Below are positions 42,136 to 50,751 of a stretch of 64,000 nt of DNA, one piece after another (positions within the stretch are counted from its first letter, which is position 1; the number at the start of each line of letters is the position of its first letter). Origin of the DNA: Chloroflexi bacterium 54-19 (lineage in GTDB: Bacteria > Chloroflexota > Chloroflexia > Chloroheliales > Chloroheliaceae); assembly GCA_001898225.1 (NCBI GenBank), contig MKTJ01000066.1, forward strand, positions 124,001 through 188,000, written 5' to 3'. The notes below the pieces were generated by a model. It saw only the letters and a program-made list of their open reading frames with translations. It was not told where the DNA came from and searched no databases. A program made the translations under genes and the position numbers.

Positions 42136-43605
42136 CTACTTCTTGTTGATAAGGTCGGTCACGCGTCCAGCCGCCGTATCGAGCGTCTTCTGGGGGTCCT
42201 GGCCGCTGTAGACCACGTCCGAAACCGCCTGCATAAAGATGGTTACGGCCTGGACCGAGTCGCCCGGCCACGACACCCAGGTTTCCAGGCTGGACAACTG
42301 TTTGATAGTCGGGAGCATACGCGGGTCTTTATCGAGAACCGGTTTCAGGAAGTTGGGGTCGTTTACCACGTCATCGCGGAGCGGCAGGTAGCCGATGGTG
42401 CCGGTGATGATGGTATAGCCCCGCTGCGAGGACACGAATTTCAGGAATTCCCACGCGGCACGCTGTTTTAAGGGGTCTTTGCTGAACATAAAGAGGGCGC
42501 TACCGGAGTTGACCGGGTGGACCTGTTTGGTGCCAAAGCTTGGCTCGGCGGCAGTGCGTAAATCCCATTTGCCTTGCGCGCCGTTAACCAGGCTGGGCAA
42601 GAGAGCGGTGGTGTTAACCATCATCGCCAGGTTGCCGTTAACCATCAAAGGCACCGCGTCGGCGGCGCTCAGTTTAGGGTGAGCCCCCTGCTTGACCAGG
42701 TTTTGCCACATCGTAACCGCTTCCACGGCAGGCGCTTCGTTAAAGGTCGCCTTCTTGTGGTCCGCTGAAATAGTGGTGCCGCCGTTGGAGTTGATTAACG
42801 ACTGGACCAACCAGTCAAAGGTGTCGGGCAGACCGTTGATGACAACGCCTTCCTTGCCGGTTTTCTGCTTGATTTGCAGGGCATCCTTCAGAACTTCATC
42901 CCAGGTGGCCGGTGGGTTTTCGGGGTCGAGCCCGGCAGCCTTGAAAATGTCGGCGTTGTAGAACAGGGTCGGGGTGCTGAAGGTGTAGGGCGAGCCGTAG
43001 AGGCTATCGCCATAGACACCGAGTTTGAGCGCCTGGGGTAGGATGTGCTTGGTAAAATCTTCGTACTCGGCTCTGGGCACGATTTTGTTAATGGCCTGGA
43101 CCGGCAGGTTGTTAGCCACGTAATCGAGGTTGTTCAAGACAATCTGGGCCACGTCCGGCGGGTCTCCGGCGGCGGATTCGGCCACAATCGTTTTAAGCAT
43201 GTCCGGCGAAGGGACGTTGCGGGCGTCAATTTTGATGTTGGGGTATTTGGCCTGGAATTCATCAATTAACTGCTGGGTACCTTTACCGCCCAGGCCGGTC
43301 GTACCGTAGTTATAGCTGGAAAATCTGATGGTGACGGTCTGGCCTGCCGGAATCTGGGGCAGGGTGGCGTCTGTGGCAGGAGCGGCCAGGGTAGATGTCG
43401 CGGCGGAAGTGGTCAAGGCCGCTCCGGTGCTTTGAGTAGTCGTGGTGGCTGCCGTAGTCGCCGCCGCAGTGGTGGCTGCCGGGGCCGCGGTGGTCGCCGC
43501 TGCCGTTGTTACAGCCTGGGGAGTTGCCGTATTGTCGCCACAAGCCACCAGTAAAAGGGCCAGGATGCCCATTGCTAACCACGCCCTTACAAGTCGCTGA
43601 AACAT
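42136..43605 (-). CDS. Extracellular solute-binding lipoprotein, UgpB/MalE type (copy 2)
   Basis: The ATG at 43605 follows GGAGG and gives 489 residues with a lipobox at LLVAC22. An open frame runs on upstream to 43866 but has no signal or ribosome binding site. After the lipid anchor comes a Thr/Ala-rich linker of about 60 residues, longer than in copy 1. The binding domain is strongly similar to copy 1 along its whole length (shared FSSYNYGT/FVSYNFGT, GLGGKGTQQLIDEFQAKYPNIK, and a common C-terminus DVVYSGQDPQKTLD). It is the first gene of the operon and faces the RpiR gene across the operator region. Confidence 0.93.
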   Translation of the reverse strand: MFQRLVRAWLAMGILALLLVACGDNTATPQAVTTAAATTAAPAATTAAATTAATTTTQSTGAALTTSAATSTLAAPATDATLPQIPAGQTVTIRFSSYNYGTTGLGGKGTQQLIDEFQAKYPNIKIDARNVPSPDMLKTIVAESAAGDPPDVAQIVLNNLDYVANNLPVQAINKIVPRAEYEDFTKHILPQALKLGVYGDSLYGSPYTFSTPTLFYNADIFKAAGLDPENPPATWDEVLKDALQIKQKTGKEGVVINGLPDTFDWLVQSLINSNGGTTISADHKKATFNEAPAVEAVTMWQNLVKQGAHPKLSAADAVPLMVNGNLAMMVNTTALLPSLVNGAQGKWDLRTAAEPSFGTKQVHPVNSGSALFMFSKDPLKQRAAWEFLKFVSSQRGYTIITGTIGYLPLRDDVVNDPNFLKPVLDKDPRMLPTIKQLSSLETWVSWPGDSVQAVTIFMQAVSDVVYSGQDPQKTLDTAAGRVTDLINKK

Positions 43606-43978
43606 AATTCCTCCCATACAGAGAATTAAAAGGTAATCAAAATTGGCTAGTGAAATGTTTATAAGAAAGAACAAAAATGGTTCAGGCACACGGTGCTGGC
43701 ATCTGGTGCTGGCACCCTTCGTTTCGCTCAATATCCTTTGCCTGGTCCGGCCATTTTTGGCTAACCCGAATAGACCCTGGCCTACACCTGGGCCAGGCCG
43801 GTTAAAAACTAAAGCGGTGAGAAGCAACGGAGCAATTACAGGCCAGGCAGCGCTGACGACCTGCACACCAAACGAGTTTCTTTACCTTAAGCAGTTAAAT
43901 TCGTTAGTGAATTCTAAGGGCCAGTATAGCCAGCCTTTATTTTTATAGAATTAATCGGGAGTTAACAGAATGTTAATT

Positions 43979-43993
43979 GTGAAATAATTTCAC
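43979..43993. promoter_or_regulatory. Palindromic operator 1, GTGAAAT-A-ATTTCAC
   Basis: A perfect 7+1+7 palindrome in the gap between the binding-protein operon and the RpiR gene. A second copy of its core is 40 bases away. Confidence 0.7.
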
Positions 43994-44018
43994 TTAATAA
44001 ATGTTAAACCATTAAATA

Positions 44019-44033
44019 ATGAAATAATTTCAC
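44019..44033. promoter_or_regulatory. Palindromic operator 2, core TGAAATAATTTCA
   Basis: The same 13-base core as operator 1 (44020-44032 against 43980-43992). It ends three bases before the -35 of the RpiR promoter, so a bound repressor would block that promoter. Confidence 0.7.
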
Positions 44034-44035
44034 TA

Positions 44036-44064
44036 TTGACAACCTGACCGGGCTTTGTTAGCAT
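44036..44064 (+). promoter_or_regulatory. Promoter for the RpiR regulator gene
   Basis: TTGACA (44036-44041), 17 bases, then TAGCAT (44059-44064). The -35 is perfect, the -10 is weak. It directly follows operator 2. The remaining part of 43606-44143 has no gene, only short direct repeats (GGTGCTGGCA at 43692 and 43705). Confidence 0.6.
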
Positions 44065-44143
44065 TGGATATTAACCGGAAAATTGGTTCCGAGTTACTCC
44101 TGATAATTTTATTTTTGACTTTTCTAAAAGGATAATTTAATAA

Positions 44144-45130
44144 ATGACCGGCTCTGAAGCAAACTCCACCAATACCTCCCAGCTAACCGACAAAGTTTTT
44201 AATGGAGCCGACACCGTTCGCAAAACCGTTTCGCCGGGTGAGGACCGCGCCGAGCTTGCCAACCTCACCACCAGCCTTTTACAACGGTTGCGCCGTAACC
44301 AGAAATTGCTCTCCCCGGCGGAAACCCAGATAAGCGATTTTATCCTGCGCCAGCCCCAGTCTGCCCTGGCCCTCACGATTGATAATCTGGCGCGGGAAAT
44401 CGGGGTCAGCCTGGGTACCATTTCCAATTTCTGCCAGACCCTGGGCTACAAGGGTTTCAAAGAGTTTAAGTTAGACCTGGCGGCGGAACTAAAAACGCCC
44501 CACCGGCTCGACCAATCCGTGATTACGGAGGGGGATAGCCTCGAAGAAATTGCCAATAAGACCACCAGCGCCAACGTGGACGCCTTGCTGACCACTCACC
44601 GCAACCTCGATAAAGATGCCCTCGAAAGGGCGGTCCGGGCTATCCGCGAGGCCAAACGCATCACTATCTTTGGTTTTGGGGTTTCCTCGGTGGTCGGGTA
44701 TGACGCCTATAACCGCTTTTTAAGCATGGGTCTGTGGGTCAACTGGGTGCCTGATATTGCCCACATGGCCGCGACCGCCACCCTTTTGAAGAAGGGGGAT
44801 GTCGCCCTGGTCTTTACCTATACCGGGGAAAACAACCTGATTGTGAATTGCCTGCAACAGGCCCGCCAGAACGGCGCGACTACCCTGGTGATTACCGGTA
44901 ACCGCCATTCCCCGACGGCCCAGGAAGCCGATATAATGCTGCTGGTCTATCCCCGTGAACCGACCGCTTTTCTCAGTAATTTGTATGTCTCCTCCCGCAC
45001 GGCCATGGAAGGCATGCTCGACATGCTCTACCTGGGGACGCTCTTTTCTTCCGACCAGACCATGGAGAAACTCGACGAAGTCAGCGAAGCGATAGGCGAG
45101 CTCAGCGCCCACCTCCAAAAGCCGCTTTAG
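44144..45130 (+). CDS. RpiR-family transcriptional regulator (HTH plus SIS)
   Basis: A 328-residue protein. An N-terminal tail of about 45 residues precedes the HTH_6 domain (about 50-115; TQISDFILRQPQSALALTIDNLAREIGVSLGTISNFCQTLGYKGFKEFK is the region) and a SIS sugar-isomerase domain (about 155-290; ITIFGFGVSSVVGYDAYNRF, ALVFTYTGENNLIVNCL). SIS domains bind phosphosugars, so the regulator should respond to a phosphorylated sugar made from the imported substrate. It is divergent from the uptake operon, and two palindromes lie between them. Confidence 0.93.
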   Translation: MTGSEANSTNTSQLTDKVFNGADTVRKTVSPGEDRAELANLTTSLLQRLRRNQKLLSPAETQISDFILRQPQSALALTIDNLAREIGVSLGTISNFCQTLGYKGFKEFKLDLAAELKTPHRLDQSVITEGDSLEEIANKTTSANVDALLTTHRNLDKDALERAVRAIREAKRITIFGFGVSSVVGYDAYNRFLSMGLWVNWVPDIAHMAATATLLKKGDVALVFTYTGENNLIVNCLQQARQNGATTLVITGNRHSPTAQEADIMLLVYPREPTAFLSNLYVSSRTAMEGMLDMLYLGTLFSSDQTMEKLDEVSEAIGELSAHLQKPL

Positions 45131-45137
45131 TAAAAGT

Positions 45138-45154
45138 TTTACACCAGGTGTAAA
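45138..45154. promoter_or_regulatory. Perfect palindrome TTTACACC-A-GGTGTAAA
   Basis: An 8+1+8 palindrome eight bases after the RpiR stop codon. It is shaped like an operator and could control the gamma-glutamyltransferase gene, or end the RpiR message poorly since no T-run follows. Confidence 0.5.
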
Positions 45155-45206
45155 TTCATGATTAATTAAATTAACCAACCAGCCTTTTCAAAGAAAACCT
45201 GAAAAG

Positions 45207-45251
45207 AGGGAAGAATAGTTTTGTGCCCTGGGCACAAAACTATTCTTCCCT
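45207..45251. promoter_or_regulatory. Perfect 45-base palindrome with a one-base centre
   Basis: Arms of 22 bases (45207-45228 and 45230-45251) pair perfectly around T45229. The centre is GTGCCC-T-GGGCAC. The lack of a proper loop and of a T-run speaks against an ordinary terminator. Confidence 0.65.
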
Positions 45252-45421
45252 AATTTATCCCCTTCCCACAGGCTGGGGAATTCCTTGTCAGGGAATAACA
45301 AAGTAAAAAATCCGATTTAAGCGGACATTTTTAAACCAGGGGAGTATACTCTAACCCTGTTTTGTTTTCTGCTCAAAAATTAATAAGGTTTTACGCGGTA
45401 ATTGAAAAGGAGATTATTCGA

Positions 45422-47020
45422 ATGGACCAGACCCGACAGGTGACGATGGCCCGGCACGGTGTCGTGAGTGCCCCCCATTACCTGGCTTCCCAGGCCGGAA
45501 CCCGCCTGATGATGGCCGGGGGAAACGCGGTGGATGCCGCCCTGGCCGCCAACGCGGTTTTGAACGTGGTTTATCCTTTTGTGAACGGCACCGGCGGTGA
45601 CATTTTCGTACTGCTCTACGACAAGAAAAGCGACGGTCTCTACGCTTTTAACGGAAGCGGGCGCGCCCCCGCCGCCGCCACCCCCGACTGGTTTAAGGCT
45701 AACGGCCATACCAAAATGCCCCAGCGCGGGATTCTTTCGGTCAGCGTGCCAGGCGTGGTGGACGGCTGGCAGCAAATCTCGGAAAGGTTCGGACGGCTCG
45801 GTCTGGCTAAATCGCTAGAACCTGCCATCACCTACGCTTCGGAAGGTTTCGGGGTCGGGCACACCCTGAGCGACAGCATCAAAACCCTGCTCAAACAGGA
45901 CTGGATTCACTCGTCCTGGCGGGACGTTTACGCGCCGGGCGGGGCCGCCCCGGAACCGGGTGACATCCTGAAACTGCCCGAACTGGCCCGCTCGCTGCGT
46001 TTGATTGCTGAACAGGGCCGCGACGTTTTCTATAAAGGCGAAATTGGCCGGGCCCTGGTCGAATTCTCCGAGAAACTGGGCGGGCTTTTTACCCTGGAAG
46101 ACCTGGCCGAGCATACCGGGGAATGGGTTGAACCGCTTTCCATCGACTATCACGGCTACCGCATCTACGAGTTACCGCCCAATACCCACGGCATTACCGC
46201 CCTGCAAATGATAAAGCTGCTCGAAAAGTTCAACCTGAATGGCGACCCCTACAGCCCCGAAAATATTCATCTCCTGGTCGAGGCTAAAAAGCTGGCTTTT
46301 GCCGACCGCGATGCTTACCTGACCGACCCGAAACACATGAAGGTCGAACCCGCCAGTCTTATAGACGAGGCTTACCTCGAACTTCGCCGCCAGCTAATCC
46401 AACCCGGCAAAGCCCTCGAAACCATCGTGCCCGGCAAGACGACCGGCGATACCATTTACCTGTGTGCCGCTGACGGGGAAGGCAACGCCGTTTCGCTCAT
46501 CCAGAGCAATTACATGGGGGTCGGGTCCGGCCTGGTAGTGCCCGGTTACGGTATCGAACTGCAAAACCGGGGCGCTTACTTCTCCATCGATCCTTCCCAC
46601 GCTAACGTAATCGCCCCGCGCAAACGGACCATGCACACCCTGATTCCTTCGATGGCGACCCTCAATGACCGCCCGGCGATTGTTTTTGGCAGCATGGGCG
46701 GGGATGCCCAGCCTCAAATTCACCAGCAGGTCTATACCAACCTGATTGATTACGGCATGAATATCCAGGCGGCTATCGACTCGCCGCGCTGGGTCCACGG
46801 CAAGGGCTTCCCCACCGACCCCTATGAAGTCCTCAATATGGAAACCCGCTTCCCGGCCTACACCTTCGAGGGCCTGGAGCGACTGGGTCAGCGGCCCCGT
46901 CCGACCCTCTCTTTTGACCGGATGATGGGGTACGCCCAGGGCATCGTCATCAACCAGGCCAACGGTCTATTGATGGGCGGCTCCGACCCCCGCGCCGATA
47001 GCGCCTCTATCGGCTGGTAA
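45422..47020 (+). CDS. Gamma-glutamyltransferase family protein (YwrD type)
   Basis: The ATG at 45422 follows AAAAGGAGA and gives 532 residues. An in-frame frame from 45362 lacks such a site. The family pattern is clear: AGGNAVDAALAANAVLNVVYPFVNGTGGD, then RDAYLTDP, then the maturation site region GKTTGDTIYLCAADGEGNAVSLIQS. The nucleophilic Thr that becomes the N-terminus of the small subunit should lie in that GDTIYL segment, where classical enzymes have TTHFSVVD. There is no signal peptide, unlike secreted glutathione hydrolases. It may process gamma-glutamyl compounds inside the cell. Confidence 0.9.
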   Translation: MDQTRQVTMARHGVVSAPHYLASQAGTRLMMAGGNAVDAALAANAVLNVVYPFVNGTGGDIFVLLYDKKSDGLYAFNGSGRAPAAATPDWFKANGHTKMPQRGILSVSVPGVVDGWQQISERFGRLGLAKSLEPAITYASEGFGVGHTLSDSIKTLLKQDWIHSSWRDVYAPGGAAPEPGDILKLPELARSLRLIAEQGRDVFYKGEIGRALVEFSEKLGGLFTLEDLAEHTGEWVEPLSIDYHGYRIYELPPNTHGITALQMIKLLEKFNLNGDPYSPENIHLLVEAKKLAFADRDAYLTDPKHMKVEPASLIDEAYLELRRQLIQPGKALETIVPGKTTGDTIYLCAADGEGNAVSLIQSNYMGVGSGLVVPGYGIELQNRGAYFSIDPSHANVIAPRKRTMHTLIPSMATLNDRPAIVFGSMGGDAQPQIHQQVYTNLIDYGMNIQAAIDSPRWVHGKGFPTDPYEVLNMETRFPAYTFEGLERLGQRPRPTLSFDRMMGYAQGIVINQANGLLMGGSDPRADSASIGW

Positions 47021-47040
47021 GCTTATATAAGTAAATTAAA

Positions 47041-47085
47041 ACCGCCCTTAGAACCGGGTTATCGGCTCTAAGGGCGGTCTTTTGT
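47041..47085. terminator. Bidirectional intrinsic terminator
   Basis: ACCGCCCTTAGA (47041-47052) pairs with TCTAAGGGCGGT (47067-47078), then CTTTTG. It separates the convergent gamma-glutamyltransferase and acyl-CoA ligase genes. Confidence 0.9.
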
Positions 47086-47100
47086 TAAGAGAAAACGAAA

Positions 47101-48648
47101 TTATTCGGCTGGTTTGGCCGCCTTCAAGACCCGTTTGAGGATTTTGCCCGTCGCATTCTTGGGCAAATCATCCATGAACTCGTAGATACGGGGGTACTTG
47201 TTAGAAGCGATACGCTCCCGGCAATAAGCCCGCAGGTCGTCCTCGGTGGCGGTTTGGCCCGGTTTGAGGACAACAACCGCCTTTACTTCCTCGCCGAGAG
47301 CCTGGTCCGGCACGCCAATCACGGCGCATTCCGCGATGGCCGGGTGGCCGTACAGCACTTCCTCAACCTCGCGGGGATAGACGTTGTAACCGCCCCGGAT
47401 TATCAGGTCTTTCACCCGGTCCACGATGTAAAAATAGCCATCCTCGTCCATACGGGCCACATCCCCGCTATGGAACCAACCGCCCCGCATCACCTCGGCG
47501 GTTGCTTCCGGTCGTTTGAGATAGCCCTTCATGACATTGTGGCCCCGGATGAGCAGTTCGCCTGCTTCCCCGACCGGCAATTCTTTGTCGAACTCGTCCA
47601 CCACTTTCATCTCGACGCCCCAGAGCGGTTCACCAATCGAGCCGGGCTTGGTCGGTTTGAACGCCACGTTGAACGAAGCGACCGGCGAGGTTTCCGATAA
47701 ACCATAGCCTTCCAGGATTTTCACCCCGGTCTCGCGCTCCCATGCGCTAAGCACTTCCACCGGGATAGCCGAGCCGCCGCTGGTGCATTTGTTGATGCTC
47801 GAAAGGTCGTATTTCTTGCGGTCGGGGTGGTTCAACAAATAGAAATACATCGTCGGCACGCCCGAAAAAGCCGTTACTTTGTCGCGCTGGATAATCTCGA
47901 AAGCTTTCACCGGGTCGAAACGGGCTATCAGGGTCAGGGTTGCCGCCGCGCCGATTGCCACGTTCATGACCGCGCTCTGCCCGTAGGAGTGAAAGAGCGG
48001 CAGGGCCATCAGGGTCACGTCGTTTTCGTTGTAATCCAGCCCCAGGTTCTTAAGCGAACACCAGGCGTTAAAGAACATGTTGAAATGGGTGAGTTCCGCC
48101 CCCTTTGGCCGTCCCGTGGTGCCGCTCGTATAGAGAATGACGGCGGTATCGTCGGGCATGGTCTGGGTCAGGATGGGGTCGGGTTTGCCCTGGGCCATAA
48201 AGGCGTCCAACCCGGTCGCGCCGTTCACCGGGGGTAAATTCTTGGAGCCGGGCGCGTTGACGACCACCAGGGTTTTGCAGGTCGGGTTTTCCCGGTAGCC
48301 GCCTGCCGCCGCTTCCAAAAAGCCTTCCCAGGCCACCAGGATAACCGAGTCGCTATCTTCGAGGTGGTAGGCTACTTCCGGGGCTTTTAACAACACGTTC
48401 AATGGCACCACCACGCCCCCGGCTTTGAGAATGCCGTAGTAGACCACCAGAAACTGGGGGATATTCGGCAGCATCATGGCTACCTTCTGGCCCTGTTCGA
48501 GCCCATTATTGAGCAGGGCGTTCGCAAACATATTGGAAGCTGCGTGAAGTTGTCCGTAGGACATTTTGAAGTCGTCGAAGATTATTGCGGTATTGGTCGG
48601 ATGCCGCTTTACGCTTTCTGTTAGCAACGTCGCTAAATTCAGACTCAT
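47101..48648 (-). CDS. Long-chain fatty-acid-CoA ligase (AMP-forming)
   Basis: A 515-residue ANL-superfamily enzyme. The phosphate loop YTSGTTGRPKGAEL (about 168-181), the motif LEGYGLSETSP (about 310) and HSGDVARMDEDGYFYIVDRVKDLI with the hinge region at about 400 are all present. The C-terminal catalytic Lys lies in KNATGKILKR. It activates a carboxylic acid, probably a fatty acid, to its CoA thioester. Length is typical of medium- to long-chain ligases. It stands alone. Confidence 0.93.
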   Translation of the reverse strand: MSLNLATLLTESVKRHPTNTAIIFDDFKMSYGQLHAASNMFANALLNNGLEQGQKVAMMLPNIPQFLVVYYGILKAGGVVVPLNVLLKAPEVAYHLEDSDSVILVAWEGFLEAAAGGYRENPTCKTLVVVNAPGSKNLPPVNGATGLDAFMAQGKPDPILTQTMPDDTAVILYTSGTTGRPKGAELTHFNMFFNAWCSLKNLGLDYNENDVTLMALPLFHSYGQSAVMNVAIGAAATLTLIARFDPVKAFEIIQRDKVTAFSGVPTMYFYLLNHPDRKKYDLSSINKCTSGGSAIPVEVLSAWERETGVKILEGYGLSETSPVASFNVAFKPTKPGSIGEPLWGVEMKVVDEFDKELPVGEAGELLIRGHNVMKGYLKRPEATAEVMRGGWFHSGDVARMDEDGYFYIVDRVKDLIIRGGYNVYPREVEEVLYGHPAIAECAVIGVPDQALGEEVKAVVVLKPGQTATEDDLRAYCRERIASNKYPRIYEFMDDLPKNATGKILKRVLKAAKPAE

Positions 48649-48821
48649 CGCCCTTCATCCTTTCTACAAATATTAGCTTGTGGATTTATTTAAGCTGGTA
48701 ACCTGACTGATAAAACTTTTACGTATTAAATCCGGTTAAGTGAGTTCATTTTACTAGCTTGTTTCCGCGCACGCAAATCTATATTCAATTTTACCGCCTT
48801 TTAGTGAATCTTGTTTCAAAT

Positions 48822-48860
48822 AAAAACCAGCCTCTCTAAATTCTGAAGCTGGTTTGAGCT
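48822..48860 (-). terminator. Intrinsic terminator after the stress-protein gene
   Basis: AAACCAGC (48824-48831) pairs with GCTGGTTT (48848-48855), and on the minus strand a TTTTTATTTG tail follows. Confidence 0.75.
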
Positions 48861-48887
48861 TTTGTTAGATTGTTGATTTTCTTCCGA

Positions 48888-49910
48888 TTAGTGGGACCGG
48901 GTCAATTCTTTCATTTCAACATCGCTACCGGGGTTTGCACCCGTCTCACCATGAACGGGTATCATCAGGACGGGCAGGTGGCTCTGGCGCATTACCGCCG
49001 CCGCTGTGCTGCCGCTTAAAAACCAACCCAGTTCGCTGGGGGCGTGGGTCGCCATAACGATAGCGTCCGCTGAATTCTGGCAGGCGTAGCTCACGATTTG
49101 CTCGGCAATATCACCTTTCCGTATGCCGATAACCGCGCTCAGCCCTTTTTCGTTCACCTGCCGCCGGATGTCACCAAGATAGGTTACGGGGGCCAGTTCG
49201 TCGTCCGGGCTCACCTCGTAATAGTGGGTTTCCGTGTAACCCATCCCGGCCAGGTCGCCATAATAAAATTGGGTATCTTCGCCGCGCACGTTAAGCAAGT
49301 GCAACTTTGCCTGGAGGCTGGCAGCCAGTTCGCAGGCCGGGCCAATGGCGGTTTCGGCAAACCTGGTACCGTCCAGGGGCAGGACCAACCGGGTCTCAAT
49401 ACCTTCGAAACGGTTGCTGTAGGGTTCACCGACCCCGCTAAAGGTTTCAGCCAGTAACTGGCCGTGTTTCTGTTCGAAGGGACGGACCAGCATGACCGGG
49501 GTATTCAACTGGTGGAGGATTTTGGTGGCGATGCTCCCTGCCAGCAGCCGGGGCAAGCCGCTCCGGCCATGCGTACTCATCACCACGAGGTCAATTTCGA
49601 GGTTGCGGGCAAAACTGCATATCTCGAATACCGCTTCTCCCCTGACCACGCTGGTATGCAACCGCCGGGCTTCGGTATGGGGTTTGAGGGTGCGACTGGA
49701 AAGCAGGTGGGTGAGGTTTGCCAGGTAATTTTCGGCGTTACTGACCATTTCTTTGGCGAGTTTGTGCTGATTCCCTAGCAGGCGCGGCGCTTCGACCACC
49801 CGGATAAGATAAAGTTGGGCGTCCAGCCGGTTTGCCAGGCGTACGGCGTAAGGTAAGGCTTTTTCAGCCAGCATCGACCCATCCAGGGGCACCAGAATCT
49901 TTTTGAACAT
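48888..49910 (-). CDS. Tandem-domain universal stress protein
   Basis: The ATG at 49910 follows GGAGG. A longer frame to 49937 has no such site. The 340-residue protein has two UspA domains (about 1-155 and 165-325). Domain 1 starts MFKKILVPLDGSMLAEKALPYA and has an ATP-binding-type loop STHGRSGLPRLLAGSIA. Domain 2 starts RLVLPLDGTRFAETAI, but its loop THAPSELGWFLSGSTA has lost the first glycines, so it may not bind ATP in the usual way. Such proteins take part in stress survival. Confidence 0.92.
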   Translation of the reverse strand: MFKKILVPLDGSMLAEKALPYAVRLANRLDAQLYLIRVVEAPRLLGNQHKLAKEMVSNAENYLANLTHLLSSRTLKPHTEARRLHTSVVRGEAVFEICSFARNLEIDLVVMSTHGRSGLPRLLAGSIATKILHQLNTPVMLVRPFEQKHGQLLAETFSGVGEPYSNRFEGIETRLVLPLDGTRFAETAIGPACELAASLQAKLHLLNVRGEDTQFYYGDLAGMGYTETHYYEVSPDDELAPVTYLGDIRRQVNEKGLSAVIGIRKGDIAEQIVSYACQNSADAIVMATHAPSELGWFLSGSTAAAVMRQSHLPVLMIPVHGETGANPGSDVEMKELTRSH

Positions 49911-50046
49911 ATACCTTACCTCCTTAGAAGGAATCACGCCTTCTCTTTCTTTCTTCCTTCTTTAAAATTAGTCTGGAATGGTGAAAGAAAGAGTGTAGGG
50001 AGGTAAACGAAATGTTAAAGTTTGGTGATAAGACCGGTTTCCAGGC

Positions 50047-50532
50047 TCACGGTTTTAGTTTTTCCAGTTCGGCAATGACCTGGTTAAAGTCGGGCCGGTC
50101 GAACTGGCTGCCGCCTACGTAGCTGTAGGTCACGACCCCGTGCCGGTCGATAATCATGGTGCTGGGGTAAGCGATACGGAAACCGTCCAGGCTAAACCGC
50201 TGGTAAACCCCGTATTGTTTGATAACCTCGCGGTTGGGGTCGGGCAGGAGCGGGAAGGGCATCGGGTTGCGTGAGAGGTAATCGCTGACCTCCGGGGCGG
50301 ATTGGCCGACCAGAGCCACCACTTTCGCTAGGGGAGCCACCCGCGCCCAGTCGTTGCGGACAGTCTCCATCTGTTTACGGCAGTTCGGGCACCAGGTTCC
50401 GCGTAAGAAAATCATCAGTAACGGCTGGCCCTGGTAGCGGTCCAGGCTGTAGCTATTGCCATCCGCGCCGGTTAACTGCCAATCCGGGGCGGCTTCGCCC
50501 AATTTTAACCCTTTATCCAGTAAAGTAGTCAT
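50047..50532 (-). CDS. Peroxiredoxin / AhpC-TSA-like thiol protein
   Basis: A 161-residue thioredoxin-fold protein. The active site FLRGTWCPNCRKQ has two cysteines, Cys48 and Cys51, as in thioredoxin-like bacterioferritin-comigratory or ResA/TlpA-type proteins. The C-terminal half, PFPLLPDPNREVIKQYGV, agrees with the AhpC/TSA group. No signal peptide is present. It probably reduces peroxides or disulfides in the cytoplasm. Confidence 0.87.
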   Translation of the reverse strand: MTTLLDKGLKLGEAAPDWQLTGADGNSYSLDRYQGQPLLMIFLRGTWCPNCRKQMETVRNDWARVAPLAKVVALVGQSAPEVSDYLSRNPMPFPLLPDPNREVIKQYGVYQRFSLDGFRIAYPSTMIIDRHGVVTYSYVGGSQFDRPDFNQVIAELEKLKP

Positions 50533-50751
50533 TTTCTCTGCCCCTCATTCACTCTTTTGGTTCCTACAAATAATAATACGTTATAACAGGCCGGGGGGAA
50601 CATACGCAATTGACCCATTAGTCCGGTTTAATTAAAAAATGCTGGTATTTGTTTTGAGGGTGGTTTATAATGGAATATCTCATGTTATGGTAACAAGAAA
50701 TAGAATAAAAACGCCTAACTGTAGCACCTAAATAACTTCAGGAGACAACTT

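Noticed and set aside
43643-43948. Plus-strand frame of 101 codons before the RpiR gene
   Set aside because: No ribosome binding site, no motif, and it lies in a control region with short direct repeats.
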